This document shows, one piece after another, positions 31,561 to 42,658 of a stretch of 64,000 nt of DNA. Made by a program: the position numbers and the translations under genes. The notes under the pieces were generated by a model, which made no database searches, was not told the DNA's origin, and saw only the letters and a list, made by a program, of their open reading frames with translations. The number at the start of each line of letters is the position of its first letter. Within the stretch, counting starts at the first letter, position 1. Source of the DNA: Nematopogon swammerdamellus (lineage: Eukaryota; Arthropoda; Insecta; Lepidoptera; Adelidae); assembly GCA_946902875.1 (NCBI GenBank), contig OX336344.1, positions 17,381,791 through 17,445,790 on the forward strand. The letters are read 5' to 3'.

Positions 31561-32023
31561 TTGATGTTTTTTATTTGACTTGATATATGAAGGGTAATGT
31601 AAATAGGCAGAGTCGTGTCAGATTCTTAAGTATTCATGTTTATGCTGTAAATATTAATGTTCTTGTGAGCGGTAGTATGGGTTAATTATTGTAAATTACT
31701 TTAATATAATACTTAAAAGGTGCCTACTAACAAAAAATTGTGACTTGCGAAGTTTGTTTGTCAGTTCTTCTTCGCATTGAATTTAAAACTGGCGGAATTT
31801 TCGACATGTCCAAGCGTAGGTTGTTTACATATGGATGAAATTATACAATAAACAATAAATCAGGAAACTGCAAAAGTCAACAAATAGTTTTTTTACGACA
31901 ATCAATAGTCAGTCATAGTGCTTCGAACAACAACAGTGTACTGCAAACATTTTACAAAGAAGAAAATGTTGAAAATCTTTAATAGACAAAAAGAAAAATT
32001 AAATTAAACAGAAATGTAAGAAC
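31561..32023. other. no recognised feature
   Basis: Unassigned AT-rich sequence between the LINE and the 341-codon ORF. Confidence 0.4.
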
Positions 32024-33049
32024 TTAAATTAAATAAAAATATTCCTGCATCCTCGGGACATCATTCATTGTCCCGAGGATAGCCGCCGCGTTCCCGCGCT
32101 GGATGGCGAGGCTGATGTTTTGTGTGAGGAACGCTTTGGCACGACGGTCCCCGGACGCTTCAATAAGCAGCTGACCTAGCTGCTTCACGAGGTCTTTAGC
32201 GTCCGGACTCCACACCCCAAGAGTCTCCACAGCAAAGGCAACGAACTCGTAGTGCTGCTTAATAGTATTGTATTTCAGATGTTTCGCTTTTTCTGCCTTT
32301 GCTGCGGCATAGCCAGCAACCTGACTAGAGCCCACTACATGACTAGGAGCTAAGGTATCGGCACACGTGACATCCCAAACCAAAGCCCTCCCCTGCTTCC
32401 ACGGCAAGAGTGTGAGACCGTCTGGCCGTTTTCCGTCGTCTCTAGACAGGCCAAGAGGTTCCAACATACTAGGCATATTCGCAGATGCAAGGGAGCGCTT
32501 TAGAATACGGTTGATGTCAGCGTGGCGAGATATCCTGCCAGCACTCCTGGAGCAAGAAAGACCATGGTGCCCTAACGTCCTCACCAATTCACCGCAAACA
32601 CATGTATGCTGCTGGCAGATCCTGACACCAAACCGCAGACAGAAAGCGATGCGTAGCGTATCTCTGTCAAGCAGAGTGCCAAGATGTGGTGACGGAAATG
32701 CATTAAGCCACGCACCGGATTCAGTCTGCGACGATGCCAGGATGCGTGCCTTATCAGCATCGCTGCCGTCCAGAGAGAGAACTCTACAAGATGAATTAAT
32801 AACGGGTTCATCCCAGCCACGTTGCGAATTTGGGAAAACTGGTGGAGATTGATTGGGACATTTCACCAGCCACGCCTCCCTCGCCTCGACCGAGTGTACA
32901 ACCTCAACGTCACCGAGTGACGGGCTTAATACAGAACCGATGAGGTTTGATACACTGTGGATCGACGAGAGGAAGGCAGGCAAGGCGACATCCTGGACCA
33001 AACGGACTCCGCATCCACCGAACCTAAAGAAGAAAATATAAATTGTCAA
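32024..33049 (-). CDS. retroelement C-terminal protein, zinc cluster + PD..D motif
   Basis: Longest open frame in the window (341 codons). I recognise the layout as one recurring in arthropod and other invertebrate genomes downstream of reverse transcriptase domains. Visible features: 'SGAWLNAFPSPHLGTLL' (about 111-127); a Cys/His cluster C145-x4-C150-x-C152-x9-H162-x3-C166 followed by R175-H176; KRPDG at 207-211; WD at 225-226; K251/K254/K256/K259-Y260; 'ISLAIQRGNAAAILGT' near the end. CCHC, R-H, P-D, D and K-Y in this order resemble the restriction-like endonuclease of R2-type retrotransposons, so DNA nicking is a possible role (inference). The natural frame may begin at 'FGGCGVRLV': just upstream on the minus strand is TTTTCTTCTTTAG, a good splice-acceptor look-alike, and the upstream RT is missing. 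A broken relative lies at 40436-40880. Confidence 0.7.
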   Translation of the reverse strand: MTIYIFFFRFGGCGVRLVQDVALPAFLSSIHSVSNLIGSVLSPSLGDVEVVHSVEAREAWLVKCPNQSPPVFPNSQRGWDEPVINSSCRVLSLDGSDADKARILASSQTESGAWLNAFPSPHLGTLLDRDTLRIAFCLRFGVRICQQHTCVCGELVRTLGHHGLSCSRSAGRISRHADINRILKRSLASANMPSMLEPLGLSRDDGKRPDGLTLLPWKQGRALVWDVTCADTLAPSHVVGSSQVAGYAAAKAEKAKHLKYNTIKQHYEFVAFAVETLGVWSPDAKDLVKQLGQLLIEASGDRRAKAFLTQNISLAIQRGNAAAILGTMNDVPRMQEYFYLI

Positions 33050-33084
33050 TATTCAAATTCAACTGTTGAGACTGACACTGATAA

Positions 33085-33105
33085 AGAAAGAAAGAAAGAA
33101 AGACA
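33085..33105. repeat. (AAAG)n microsatellite
   Basis: Five AAAG units. Confidence 0.8.
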
Positions 33106-33184
33106 AAACTAAATGGTTTATTAATAATCACAAACAAGATACACAAATAATTATAACATTAGTTCGCTCTGTGATAGATAATCG

Positions 33185-33300
33185 AACTGGCTAAATGCTA
33201 AATGTTTCCATAAAAAAATCATTAATTTTCAAGTAGGTATGACGAATCCGAGTGCAGTGTATGGATGATGAACAAAGAATAAATAATAAAGAATATATTG
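33185..33300. repeat. interspersed repeat, second copy
   Basis: 'TCGAACTGGCTAAATGC' and 'ACGAATCCGAGTGCAGTGTA', 'TGGATGATGAACAAAGAATA' repeat the sequence at 16250-16355 with an insertion in the middle. Confidence 0.55.
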
Positions 33301-33530
33301 GGGGCGGTTGTTTCATCAAGGTCCATAACGGCTGCCCAAGTTGTGTCTACGGAACCCTGAATCACGGAGAAACAAAAATCTCACAGAGAAAATGAATTTG
33401 CACGAGGCGGACCGGCGCGGCGACGGGCGCAAAGTTTACCGTTAACAGTTTTCCGGAAAATTTCACCGAACTAAGGCGTAGGAGCCGAGCGCGTCAGACG
33501 GGCAGGCCCACCTCGCCACACGCTTTGGCG

Positions 33531-33850
33531 TCAGTCAGTCAGTCAGCGTGTAATCGTCCACTGCTGCGCATACGCCTCTCCAATTCTCTCCAGTCCTCCC
33601 GGCCTTCAGCGATACGGAACCACTGCTTTCCGCCGACGTACTTGATGTCGTTCGCACACCTGGCGGGTGGTCCTCCCACACTCCGTTTTCCTGTCCACGG
33701 TCGCCAGTGTAGGTCACGGTTACTCCAACGGTCATCGTCTCTTCGGCTAACGTGCTCAGCCCACTGCCACTTGAGGTTAGCCACCCGGTGTCGAATATCG
33801 ACTACTTTGGTGCGTCGGCGGATTGCCTCGTTACGCACCACATCACGTAG
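33531..33850 (-). pseudogene. RTE-type RT C-terminal fragment
   Basis: 100-codon minus frame: 'RNEAIRRRTKVVDIRHRVAN', 'LKWQWAEHVSRRDDDRW', 'WRPWTGKRSVGGPPARCAND'. The R-T-x-V-x-D-I ... L-K-W-x-W-A-x-H-x-x-R ... W-x-P-R/W-T-G-x-R-x-x-G-x-P-P-x-R pattern is the C-terminal part of RTE-type endonuclease/reverse transcriptases. In an intact element it would be followed by the W-x-D-D ... Q-Q-W segment seen in another copy at 25026-25172. Frame is lost near 33580 and the polymerase core is absent. Confidence 0.8.
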
Positions 33851-34070
33851 CGATATAATATTTAAATTATTTTAATTAAATGAACACAGAACAAGTAAAT
33901 AGAGCGTAGGTATATATATGTAGATACACATAGAAAATACGAAAGTTGCTTCTACCGTGTCGTTCAATCCCAAGAAATGAAAGGGGGACACACTTCGTCC
34001 CCAAGATAATCCATGCAAATAATTTGCATAGCTCCAGACGGCTCGCGCAAAACTCGTGTTGACAAAGGAG

Positions 34071-35083
34071 AATGGGCAAAAGTGGTCCAAGAGCCTCCAC
34101 GATTGAGACATGTGCCAAAGTGAAGGCCCTTATGGTTACTTCAAAGTAACAGATGGGCATCAAAATCGGTCCTGGTGATTTTGAGAAAAAATACTTTTTA
34201 TTTTATCATGAAATGTAAACTAAGTACTTAGGTTAAAGACTGCTGCTGTGCTCCAAAGTCGTTTTGTACAAAATATGGATTGGTTGTAACTACACACTAC
34301 TGTCTACATTCCCTAAGGGCCTGTTTGATAAAAAAAATAAGGGCCTGTTTCATAAAAAATATATTGTAAATAAATGTTTTATATGAAAAAGACCCCAGAT
34401 CTCGATTGTAAGCGTAGGTATCACAATTATTATGAAAAATAAAACAAAAGAAAACATACTTAATCAAACATTTTTATTCAAAACAGTCAGTCTTACACTT
34501 ATGCCTGCCTTTCTATACCAATCGATATATATATATTTTATTTCCAAATATATTTAACCCAATTAAAATCCATCCGAGAGATTCTTTTTAAATGTGATTC
34601 TTTATTCATTATATTTAACTTGTTTTTTTCATAGATAGGGCGGCCTACTTTAATATTATAGTACAATTAAATGCCGCTTTTTTGTGGCGCGGCACCACGC
34701 GGCGCGGCACAGAAGGCATTCGCATAACCCCGTACCCCCACTCTCTTCCCCTCACCGCAAACCCCCGCCCCCGCATCAAATCAAGAGGCGCGCGCGCACG
34801 CCGCAGCGCAGGTCGCCGTAGTCTGGAGCTAGATCTCACCTTGTTCGCTGCGTTTTTCTGTGCTGTGATCATCTGTCTGAACTAGTAAAAAGACTTCAAC
34901 CCGACTTATGCTTGTGATACCTACGCTTTCATGATAAAATAAAAAGCATTTTTTTCTCAAAATCACCAGGACCGATTTTGATGCCCATCTGTCACTTTGA
35001 AGTAACCATAAGGACCTTCACTTTGGCACATGTCTCAATCGTGGAGGCTCTTGGACCAAGCTCCATACATTTTTGCCCATTGT
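34071..35083. mobile_element. 1-kb element with about 145-bp inverted ends
   Basis: The left arm 34071-34213 and right arm 34929-35083 are inverted copies: 'CTCCACGATTGAGACATGTG' and 'AAAATCGGTCCTGGTGATTT' appear in both. The right arm carries a small extra segment near 35060. The 715-bp interior has a GC-rich patch (34680-34840) and an internal direct repeat 'AAGGGCCTGTTT' (34315, 34349). No transposase. Confidence 0.8.
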
Positions 35084-35138
35084 CTTTTGTGTTTTGTGAC
35101 AGTGAGGCAATTTATCCATGTTTATTTATTTTTAAGTG

Positions 35139-35495
35139 TTTTTTTTTATTGAAAGTGACACGTTTGGCTACATTGCCGTAATGTCAGCCGTGATGACAAC
35201 ATTCGCGATGTCAGCTCATAACACCTTGGTGAACCGGTGTAAAATTGTAGGTCCCTTCCCTTGCCCCTTACTAGGTGGTAGGCTCAAATTGTAGCCGACT
35301 GGGTTGGTACCACCGTACTGTATGTAAGATGGCCGCATAGCAACCTCGGTTGTGTTCTCCTCTAGTCAAGTATAGCCAGTAATCCAGGGAAGTCTCCGGT
35401 ATGGCACCTACTTCTCGGAGGTGATATTGGCTAGTCAGAGTATGTGCTTTGGCTCCTCTGACTCAGCCACCCATACCGGATTACATAAAAAAAAG
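35139..35495. mobile_element. inverted pair of diverged SINE pieces
   Basis: 35139-35235 is the inverted SINE 3' end ('GACACGTTTGGCTACATTGC'). 35240-35495 is a plus-strand diverged body ('GTAGGTCCCTTCCC', 'GGGTTGGTACCACC') with a distinct 3' end 'GACTCAGCCACCCATACCGG' and A8, resembling the tail of the LINE at 3060-3375. Confidence 0.55.
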
Positions 35496-35564
35496 AACTA
35501 GGTGCCATGTCAGTGCTTCCCTTTGGTCATGCGGTTGGGAAGCTGATACAAGACTGACTTTCAA

Positions 35565-35856
35565 TTTTTTTTTTTTTTATGGAAACTGACACGGTTGGCT
35601 ACATCACCTACAACATCCGTGATGTCAGCCCATAACACCGGGTGAACTTGGTGCCACGTCAGTGCTTCCCTTCGTTCGTGCCGGCTACACTGAACTGGAC
35701 GTAAAACACAAACATAGCCGTTTCGACCGACCTTTCATTCAGTGCGGTGGTACTAACCCGGGCGGGTTAAACCCTACCACCTAGTAATATAAGAAGGGAG
35801 TCATATCCCTTAGTCGCCTTTTACGACATACACGGGGAGAGATGCAGTGGGGCTGC
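35565..35856 (-). mobile_element. composite SINE, H2 head on B1 body
   Basis: Minus-strand third copy of the H2-B1 arrangement, from a T14 run through B1 to 'TCGCCTTTTACGACATACAC' and 'GATGCAGTGGGGCT'. 'CTATTTA' is deleted from the body. Confidence 0.85.
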
Positions 35857-36395
35857 TGTTTCAAGAATGAAGTCTTTATATTATTGGTAACCCCTCAAGG
35901 TGTCTGGTTTGTCTTGGCGTATTCTTAGTGTTTCATGCTCCTGCCATACTCCGACGCTCGCTGACGCCGATGTTCGCTTCACTAAATAAAAGGAGAAACG
36001 ATTTTTTTCTCACGACCCACTAAAATAGCGACCGACCGTACGCGCCTGTGCGGCTCACCGCGTTGCGCCACATCAGTGCGGTGGTACACGTCCGTTTCGC
36101 AGCCCACTCGTCAAATTCGACTCACCGTTTCGTGACGCTTTCGGTTTCAGACGTTAGGATAAATGGATTAGGTAGGAGACATGGGTGACATCAGTGCGAT
36201 GGTGCCCCCCTTGCACACCCCACTCTAATCGCTCTTTGCATGCCGAAGTTTGAATTTAGAATGTATATGTGCGGCGGCGGTGGGGCGGCGGCGCCGGCGC
36301 GGCGGCGGCGGCGTGACAATTTATATAGTCTGCTGCAGACGACAGACGACAGGTACTATACATATACCAACGAACACCAAACCTCGAGGTTTGGT
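35857..36395. other. unassigned, ends in GC-rich patch
   Basis: 36265-36315 is almost pure GGCGGC. Overlapping 87-88-codon frames there are low-complexity artefacts. The rest is unique. Confidence 0.4.
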
Positions 36396-36449
36396 ATTTT
36401 TAGGATTCCGTATCCGGTACGGGACCCTATTACTAAGCCTACGCCGTCT

Positions 36450-36480
<31 letters not shown>

Positions 36481-36796
36481 CGAGGGCTGTATCTCTTGAA
36501 CCGTAATAGGTAGCCCGGTGAAATTTTCACAGAATATGTGTTATTATGGCCGATATAACAACAAATAATAAAAATAAGAAAAAGTAAAAAAATCACGGGG
36601 TTCCCATAGAAGAAACCAAAAAGTTTATGCGCGCGCGCCATCTACCGAATAGATTATGAAGCACTTTAACTAATCATGACATTTAACTAATATGAAGCAT
36701 TTCAGAACACGCCATAGATGGCGTGAGTGGCGCTAGCCATGACATGGCGATACGGAACCCTCGGTGCGCGAGTTCGACTCGCACTGGGCCGTCATT
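36396..36796 (-). mobile_element. interspersed repeat 'GGCCAAGTGCGAGT ...'
   Basis: Complete copy, plus strand 'TAGGATTCCGTATCCGGTAC' to 'GTTCGACTCGCACTGGGCCG'. The CTGTCTGTCCGTCCG run and 'CACGCCATAGATGGCGTG' are present. Confidence 0.85.
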
Positions 36797-37324
36797 ATGA
36801 CATTCAGAAGTACCGTACTCAGCCGGAAAGTTTAATTGTATACAGGTTGTTGAAACGGCCAGTACATTAATTTCGCCAGCGCAATCCTGATGTTTTTCTG
36901 AGATAAAAAAGTAAATAAAGTTTTTAAAATGTATGTTTTCGTCAAGTGTAATTTGACGCGTGCGGGGGGATGGTGCTGGCGCGGGAACGATTGGGTTCGA
37001 AAAACGCACGCCGCGCCGCCGCCACCGCGCACCTCCTCGCTCCGCGCACTCGTCCTTGCTCGCTCACCAACCGCGCGCTTTTCATTTCCACGTTCGTGCG
37101 GAACATTAGATCCTTTTTACACAAAATTAATTAATTAGTTTGTATGAAAACTGTCACTTTTTATTTAAAGGGAATTCAGAAAAAAGTTATTTGATTTTTT
37201 TGTTACTATTGACCCCAATAATCATTTCCTAAATGTAATGTAGTGGCCGTTACAACACCCTGTATAACCAGATTAGATAATAAAGATGAATCTCCACAAA
37301 TTGTATGTGTATGTATTAAATATA
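36797..37324. other. no recognised feature
   Basis: Unassigned. 36955-37100 is a GC-rich patch with several overlapping short frames and no family resemblance. Confidence 0.4.
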
Positions 37325-37452
37325 CGACACCTTAATCAGCAAAGTACTGTTTAGGTTTCGGTACCCCGTACGGTAACTATATGTATATTTAAATATATAG
37401 TTACCGTACGGGGTACGGAAACCTAAAAAATACTTTGTCGACTAAGGTGTCG
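37325..37452. mobile_element. palindromic element, 57-bp arms
   Basis: 'CGACACCTTAATCAGCAAAG ... CCCCGTACGGTAACTATAT' is followed after 13 bp by its near inverse. The whole 128 bp is a hairpin. A piece of the arm ('CACCCCGTACGGAAACCTAA') recurs at 38296. Confidence 0.88.
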
Positions 37453-38159
37453 TGTCGTATCCGCGTATAATTTTATAAGTACATAGTTTAAATATCGTAT
37501 TGCGAATTGCGACACTAATTAATTACATACGGACCCGTGGTGCCGTGGTTTTATTTGAGAACTTTCAGATGTCGTATCACGAAACTATTCAAAAGGCCAA
37601 ATGAACATACACACAGTGTCCTCTTATTGAAGAGGTAACTAACCTGTTCTATCCACGTTTGCGATCTGTCTGCGCTCATTGACTTATATATTAATAGACG
37701 TAACATCAAATACGATCGGTCGGTTCCTACTGACATGCGCCAAATGGTATATCTTGAGTTGACGGTCTGTCAGTCGCACGAACGCAGGCGAGTCGATCGT
37801 AGTTTTTTACAAACATATGATACTCTGTTATCCTTCACTTCAACAGCGCGGTCCTTGCGCAGCATACTACTTTACAAAGCGTTGCATTAGTTTACCGCTA
37901 GATGGCAATGTTTTCTATTGAATACCACATTCTCCTCCAATATTGTATAAAACGCTGAATCTATACTTTAAAACATCATTGGTTCAACGTTTGCGATCTG
38001 TCTGCCTGCGCTATGCTAATATAACCCTCCGGCAGGTAAACTGTCCTCCGGCGAACTGGTCACACTCGATGTTGACACTGCAGTCTGGCTGCCGCGCTAA
38101 TAGATTGAATAGGTTCATAGGTAAATAGAATGGCGCCGAATCCGAGTAAGGCAAGACAA
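37453..38159. other. no recognised feature
   Basis: Unassigned. 'CGTTTGCGATCTGTCTGC' occurs twice, at 37655 and 37986, the only internal repetition I see. Confidence 0.35.
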
Positions 38160-38255
38160 GGAAATCGACGTATCCCTTCCTTCACCGTAGTCACACTGAA
38201 TGAAGTTCAATCGAAACGGCTATGAAAATAGTTCGTGTTTCCCGTCCAGTTTGTA
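38160..38255 (+). mobile_element. SINE body B1 fragment
   Basis: 'CACACTGAATGAAGTTCAAT' to 'GTTTCCCGTCCAGTTT', a diverged internal fragment. Confidence 0.55.
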
Positions 38256-38867
38256 ACAAGGATACCATACATGCGATTTAATGGTTTCTTTTTCCGCACC
38301 CCGTACGGAAACCTAAAAATTAAAACAACGATGTCAAACCCGAATACATATTACAATTATTATGAAATATACATATATCTCTATAATTTTCTAGGTGTAT
38401 ACAGGTTAGGTAGGTATTCCATGAGTAGTCTCGCTAATGGACTCTCCAGCTCGAAGGCTTGTTAGCTCACTCTTGAAAGCTTTTCCCTTCATAAAGAGTA
38501 AAAGATTTCAGCAAGATCACGGAAAGATTTCCAGACCGCCGCCGTCTTAGACCGATCGTAAAGTTACGCATTTTTCACCTTTTTTACAGTTCCGCAAATC
38601 CATCGCGACCGGAACCCTAATGTACGATTCTCTTTGTGTGTTTGTGCGTCAGTCTGTATGTAATAGACGTAAAGTTTTTCGGGTAATTTCTTGTATGATT
38701 GATTATGTACTGAAAGTTCTAAATTCGAACAGGTAAAATCATAATTTTCTCATTATTCGTTTTTACACCTTACGGTTTTTACGGTGTTTTCTATTCGACA
38801 TTGTGTTGACATGTTTCGCCCCAAACGACGACGACGCGGGCATCCTCAGTTCGTTTGCCTATTCTCC

Positions 38868-39196
38868 TATACACCGTGTCCCAAAACTCAACTTCAAGCG
38901 GGAACCAGGGAGTAGGCCAGTTTATGACTACCCAGGGAAAAATAAGAAAAAAAAAATCGGAGTCATTTATTTTTTTAGAAAAAAATTGAACTGAATATTT
39001 TTTTGGTAAAACTACAGGCATTCTGGTTTTGTTTGGGATACTGATCAATAGCAGAGTTATTTAGGCTACCAATAATTTTTTTTTAACATAAAAAACAAAT
39101 GACTCCGATTTTTTTTTCTTATTTTTCCCTGGGTACTCCTAAAATGGCCTACTCCCTGGTTCCCGCTTGACGTTGAGTTTTGGGACACCCTGTATA
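38868..39196. mobile_element. mariner-like MITE, TA-flanked
   Basis: Element 38870-39194 flanked by TA. The ends TACACCGTGTCCCAAAACTC and the inverse of GAGTTTTGGGACACCCTGTA mirror each other for about 50 bp and on through 'ATCGGAGTCATTT'. 325 bp, no transposase. TA TSD and TACAGGGTGTCCC ends fit Tc1/mariner. Confidence 0.85.
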
Positions 39197-39627
39197 GCGG
39201 TAGTCGCAGCTCTGTCTCACTAGTCGCACTGAGAAGCCTTTCGGAGCGAGTGAGACGGATCATGAGAAATTGATAGTAGTGATGAATTGCTAATAGCTCT
39301 GCAGGACAGCGTCGTCCATAATTTTAATCTATACATATAATAAAATCGTTAAATTAATACTCTCTCTTTGTCTGTACGCGCATAACGCAAAAACCACTGA
39401 ACGGAATTTGACGAAACTTTGTATAGTGACAGTGTATATCCCGGATTAACATAATAAACAAAAAAATATAATAAAAATTAAAATTATTATAAAATTTTAA
39501 TGACAAGTTGACAACGGAGAACTGTCATCTCGACGTGAGCTGGCCGGTGACAAAATGTTTGATAAATAAAAAAAAAAAAATTGAAGTCGAACTTATGTCG
39601 CTGTCATTGGTGCAATAATTTATATTT
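39197..39627. other. possible Helitron-like interior
   Basis: 'CATAACGCAAAAACCACTGA' and 'CGGAATTTGACGAAACTTTG' resemble the interior of lepidopteran Helitron-type repeats. No terminus seen. Confidence 0.35.
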
Positions 39628-39685
39628 CTGTTGCCCGCGGCTTCGCCAGCGTGAAATTCGTATTAAAAAAAAAAGTAAGTAACTA

Positions 39686-40372
39686 AAGGCGGAGCCGAAG
39701 GCGGATCTGCGCTCACGTAAACGATATTCTTTCTCGATGAAAGTAATTAAGGGCGAGGCGTAAGTCGGAGCTGAGTTCAGGAAGAAAAAAAACATTCTTT
39801 CTTGAATGAAGTAAGTAACTATGGGCAGGCCGCAGGCCGAGCTGCGTTCAGGAAGAAGCTAAACCATCTTGAAGAAAGTAAGTAACTAAGGCCAGGCCGA
39901 AGGCCGAGCTACGTTCTGATAAATGATAAACCATCTCGGAGAAAGCGAGTAACTAGGGCGAGGCCGAAGGCCGAGCTGCGTTCAGGAAGAAGCTGAACCA
40001 TCTTGAAGAAAGTAAGTAACTAAGGCGAGGCCGAAGGCCGAGCTGCGTTCAGGAAAAAGCTAAACCATCTTGAAGAAAGTGAGTAACTAAGGCGAGGCCG
40101 AAGGCCGAGCTACATTCTGATAAATAATAAAACATCTTGAAGAAAGCAAGTAAATAAGGGCGAGGCCGAAGGCCGAGCTGCATTCGGGAAGAAGCTAAAC
40201 CATCTCGAAGAAAGCAAGTAACTAAGGGCTAGGACGAAGGCCGAGCTGCGTTCAGGAAGAAGGTAAACCTTCTTGAAGAAAGTAAGTAACTAAGGCGAGG
40301 CCGAAGGCCGAGCTGCGTTTTGGATTAAGCTAAACCATCTCGAATAAAGTAGGTAACTAAGCGATATTAAGA
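39686..40372. repeat. about 66-bp tandem array, plus orientation
   Basis: About ten units with core GAGGCCGAAGGCCGAGCT and spacer 'GAAGAAAGTAAGTAACTAAG'. GGCC-GAA-GGCC is a small hairpin in each unit. Outer units are more diverged than inner ones. Confidence 0.92.
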
Positions 40373-40435
40373 TTGAGTTAAATTAATTTAAATTTTATTA
40401 TAAAGTCCACGCTTCTGACGGCAAACATACCGTGC

Positions 40436-40880
40436 ATCCTAAAACCTTGCGGTTATTCCCGGCTGGATGGCAAGAGGCCCGATGGTATCACCTTAGTTCC
40501 ATGGGCCAAGGGTAGGTCTTTGATGTGGGACGCCATTTGTGTTCTCACATTGGCTCCAAGTCACGTTCGGGCATCTTCAAGACCGGCCGGCGCGGCCGAG
40601 GCCTGGGCGGACAGCCTCAAACGCAATAAATATTATAGATATATAATTCAAGATTTCGAATTTGTTGCGTTTGCGGTTGAAACCCTCGGTCCGTGGAGCA
40701 GTCATTGAAGCCAAAAGCTTCTTGAAGAGGCTTGGGTCTCTGCTGGTGGACGCAACTGGTGTCCCGCAATCAAGGGCCTACTTCATTCAAACGGTAAGCT
40801 TTGCCATCCAGCGGGGTAATGCCGCAAGTGTTCTAGGAACATTTGAAAACGCCCCTTTTATGATAGTTATTTTAATGTTT
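40436..40880 (+). pseudogene. broken relative of the 341-codon retroelement protein
   Basis: The plus strand reads KRPDGITLVPWAKGRSLMWD, then 'LTLAPSHVRASSRPAG', 'FEFVAFAVETLGPWSSH', stop; in another frame 'SFLKRLGSLLVDATGVPQSR', 'YFIQTVSFAIQRGNAASVLG'. This lines up with residues 207-330 of the protein at 32024-33049. A frameshift near 40708 separates the halves and the zinc cluster is missing. It sits in the centre of the foldback array element, so it was probably captured or inserted there. Confidence 0.85.
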
Positions 40881-40984
40881 GTTAGGTAGGTTTTAATTAT
40901 TTAGTTATTAATATTACTTTTTTATATATTTTATTAAATAAATAGATGGAGTAAATGATATTATATGCTATCGAAGAAAGGAAG

Positions 40985-41280
40985 TCATTTAAGGCGAGGC
41001 CCGAAGGCAGAAGAGGGTTTTTGGTTTACATGAACGCAGCTCGGCCTTCGGCCTCGCCCTTAGTTACTTACTTTCTTCGAGAAGGTTTATCGACTTCCTG
41101 AACGCAGCTCGGCCTTCGGCCTCGCCCTTAGTTACTTACTTTCTTCGTGAAGGTTTATTGTCTTCCAGGATGCAGCTGGGCCTTCGGCCTCGCCGTTAGT
41201 TGCTTACTTTATTTGAGAAGATTTATCGTTTACCTGAACGCAGCTCGGCCTTCGGCCTCGCCCTTAGTTACTTAGATTCT
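40985..41280. repeat. about 66-bp tandem array, inverted
   Basis: Four units with core AGCTCGGCCTTCGGCCTCGC, the inverse of the left array. Confidence 0.9.
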
Positions 41281-41585
41281 TCTTTGAAATACGAATTTCA
41301 CGCGAGCGAAGCCGCGGGCAACAGCTAGTGTATTTATATAGACGGGGGGTGGATAAACACTAATAGAATCTCTGTATGCCCAAAACAAAGTGTTGAATGT
41401 GTTTCCTTGAGCAAATTCAAGCACAACGGAAACGAATTTCGAGGTGTTACTTTCAGACGTGTATTCTGTGGCACACATCTTTGTGTTGCTGACGTTTAGT
41501 ATTGTTTAAAAAAATCTACTTCAAACAATAGATCCTATGCTTCTACTATTGCAATATTAATATTATCAAAGAAGGTGACAACTAT

Positions 41586-41962
41586 GTCAGCCTCGGTAGC
41601 TCGTGGTGCGGTCGGTCGACTGGTTGTTAAGCAACTCTGAGCGCGGTCAGTACTTGGATGGGTGACCGCTCAACCGTTGGAGGCTGACCGTGGTTCGAAC
41701 TCAACGTAAAACTGTAGGTCCCTTCCCATCTTACCTTACTAGGTGGAGGGTTTATCCCGCCCGGGTTAGTACTGAATGAAACGTCGCCGGTCGAAACGGC
41801 TATGTAAATAGTTTGTGTTTTCCGTCCAGTTCAGTGTAGCCGACATGAAATGAAGGGAAGCACTGACATGGCACCTAGTTCACCCGGTGTTATGGGCTGA
41901 CATCACGGATGTTGCAGGTGATGTAGCTAACCGTGTCAGTTTCCATAAAAAAATAAAAAAAA
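41586..41962 (+). mobile_element. SINE, full length, tRNA/5S head
   Basis: 'GTCAGCCTCGGTAGCTCGTG' to 'AACCGTGTCAGTTTCCAT' and an A-rich tail. Short deletions lie in the head ('GACTGGTTGTTAAGCAAC') and body. Confidence 0.85.
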
Positions 41963-42658
41963 GGTGAGACTTTGAAATGCACGAGATGAGTGCGCTCTTG
42001 TCCGGTTTTTAAAGGCGAGTATTTTCTTAAATCGTCCGTGTTCGCGATCCGAGATTGTAGCTGAATGTGTTTCTTTGAAAACGATTGTAGAACAAGTGAG
42101 GTAAACAACATTCGACCTCATTCGTTCTAACGTACGGTCCTAAGCTATCTGAAGCTCTTGATTTTTTTTTTACAGAAATGCAGAGTGGATTTCTTATTAC
42201 GTTATGTTTGCCTGTTTAACGCGTGTTCTGGTATTTTGAGCTTTAAAAGTGCTAGATAAGGTTTGCATTTGAGAATGTGAGGATTGGGTAACTGTTGATC
42301 CTGAAGGAATGGAAGGAAACAGTTAGGGGCCTTCATGCATATTTTCGATTCCATTAACCAACCTCGAGGCTCGCGCTCGGGGCGCAAACTGTGAGCATCG
42401 ACAAGGCTATCTATGCGAGCGAAATTACATGCAAAGAATACATACATATCCCAACAAACAAATTGGTGCTAACGGCAGGTTGTTTTAGATCTTAAAGTTG
42501 TATATTGGATTAATATAACGCTTCACTACTGTAGAGCTCTTGTCCCACCCTTATAGCACTTACTAAAAATTTTAAAGTCACTAAAGAACCTTAACTAAGA
42601 ATGGGCCTCTATTAAACAGCTCTTATAACGCCTGTCTTAACACTATCATAGGGATTCA
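41963..42658. other. no recognised feature
   Basis: Unassigned AT-rich sequence. Confidence 0.4.

Larger units (their letters stand above)
39628..41328. mobile_element. foldback array element with retroelement gene fragment
   Basis: The left end 'CTGTTGCCCGCGGCTTCG' is mirrored by 'CGAAGCCGCGGGCAACAGCTAG' at 41307-41328, followed by T. Inside each end is an array of 60-68-bp units containing GAGGCCGAAGGCCGAGCT: about ten on the left (39686-40372) and four inverted on the right (40985-41275). The centre (40373-40972) carries a broken retroelement gene fragment. CTAG-T plus a GC hairpin suits a Helitron 3' end, but inverted ends do not, so the class is uncertain. Confidence 0.7.

Noticed and set aside
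32367..32852. 161-codon plus frame opposite the 341-codon ORF
   Set aside because: Antisense shadow of a recognisable coding frame; no independent motif.
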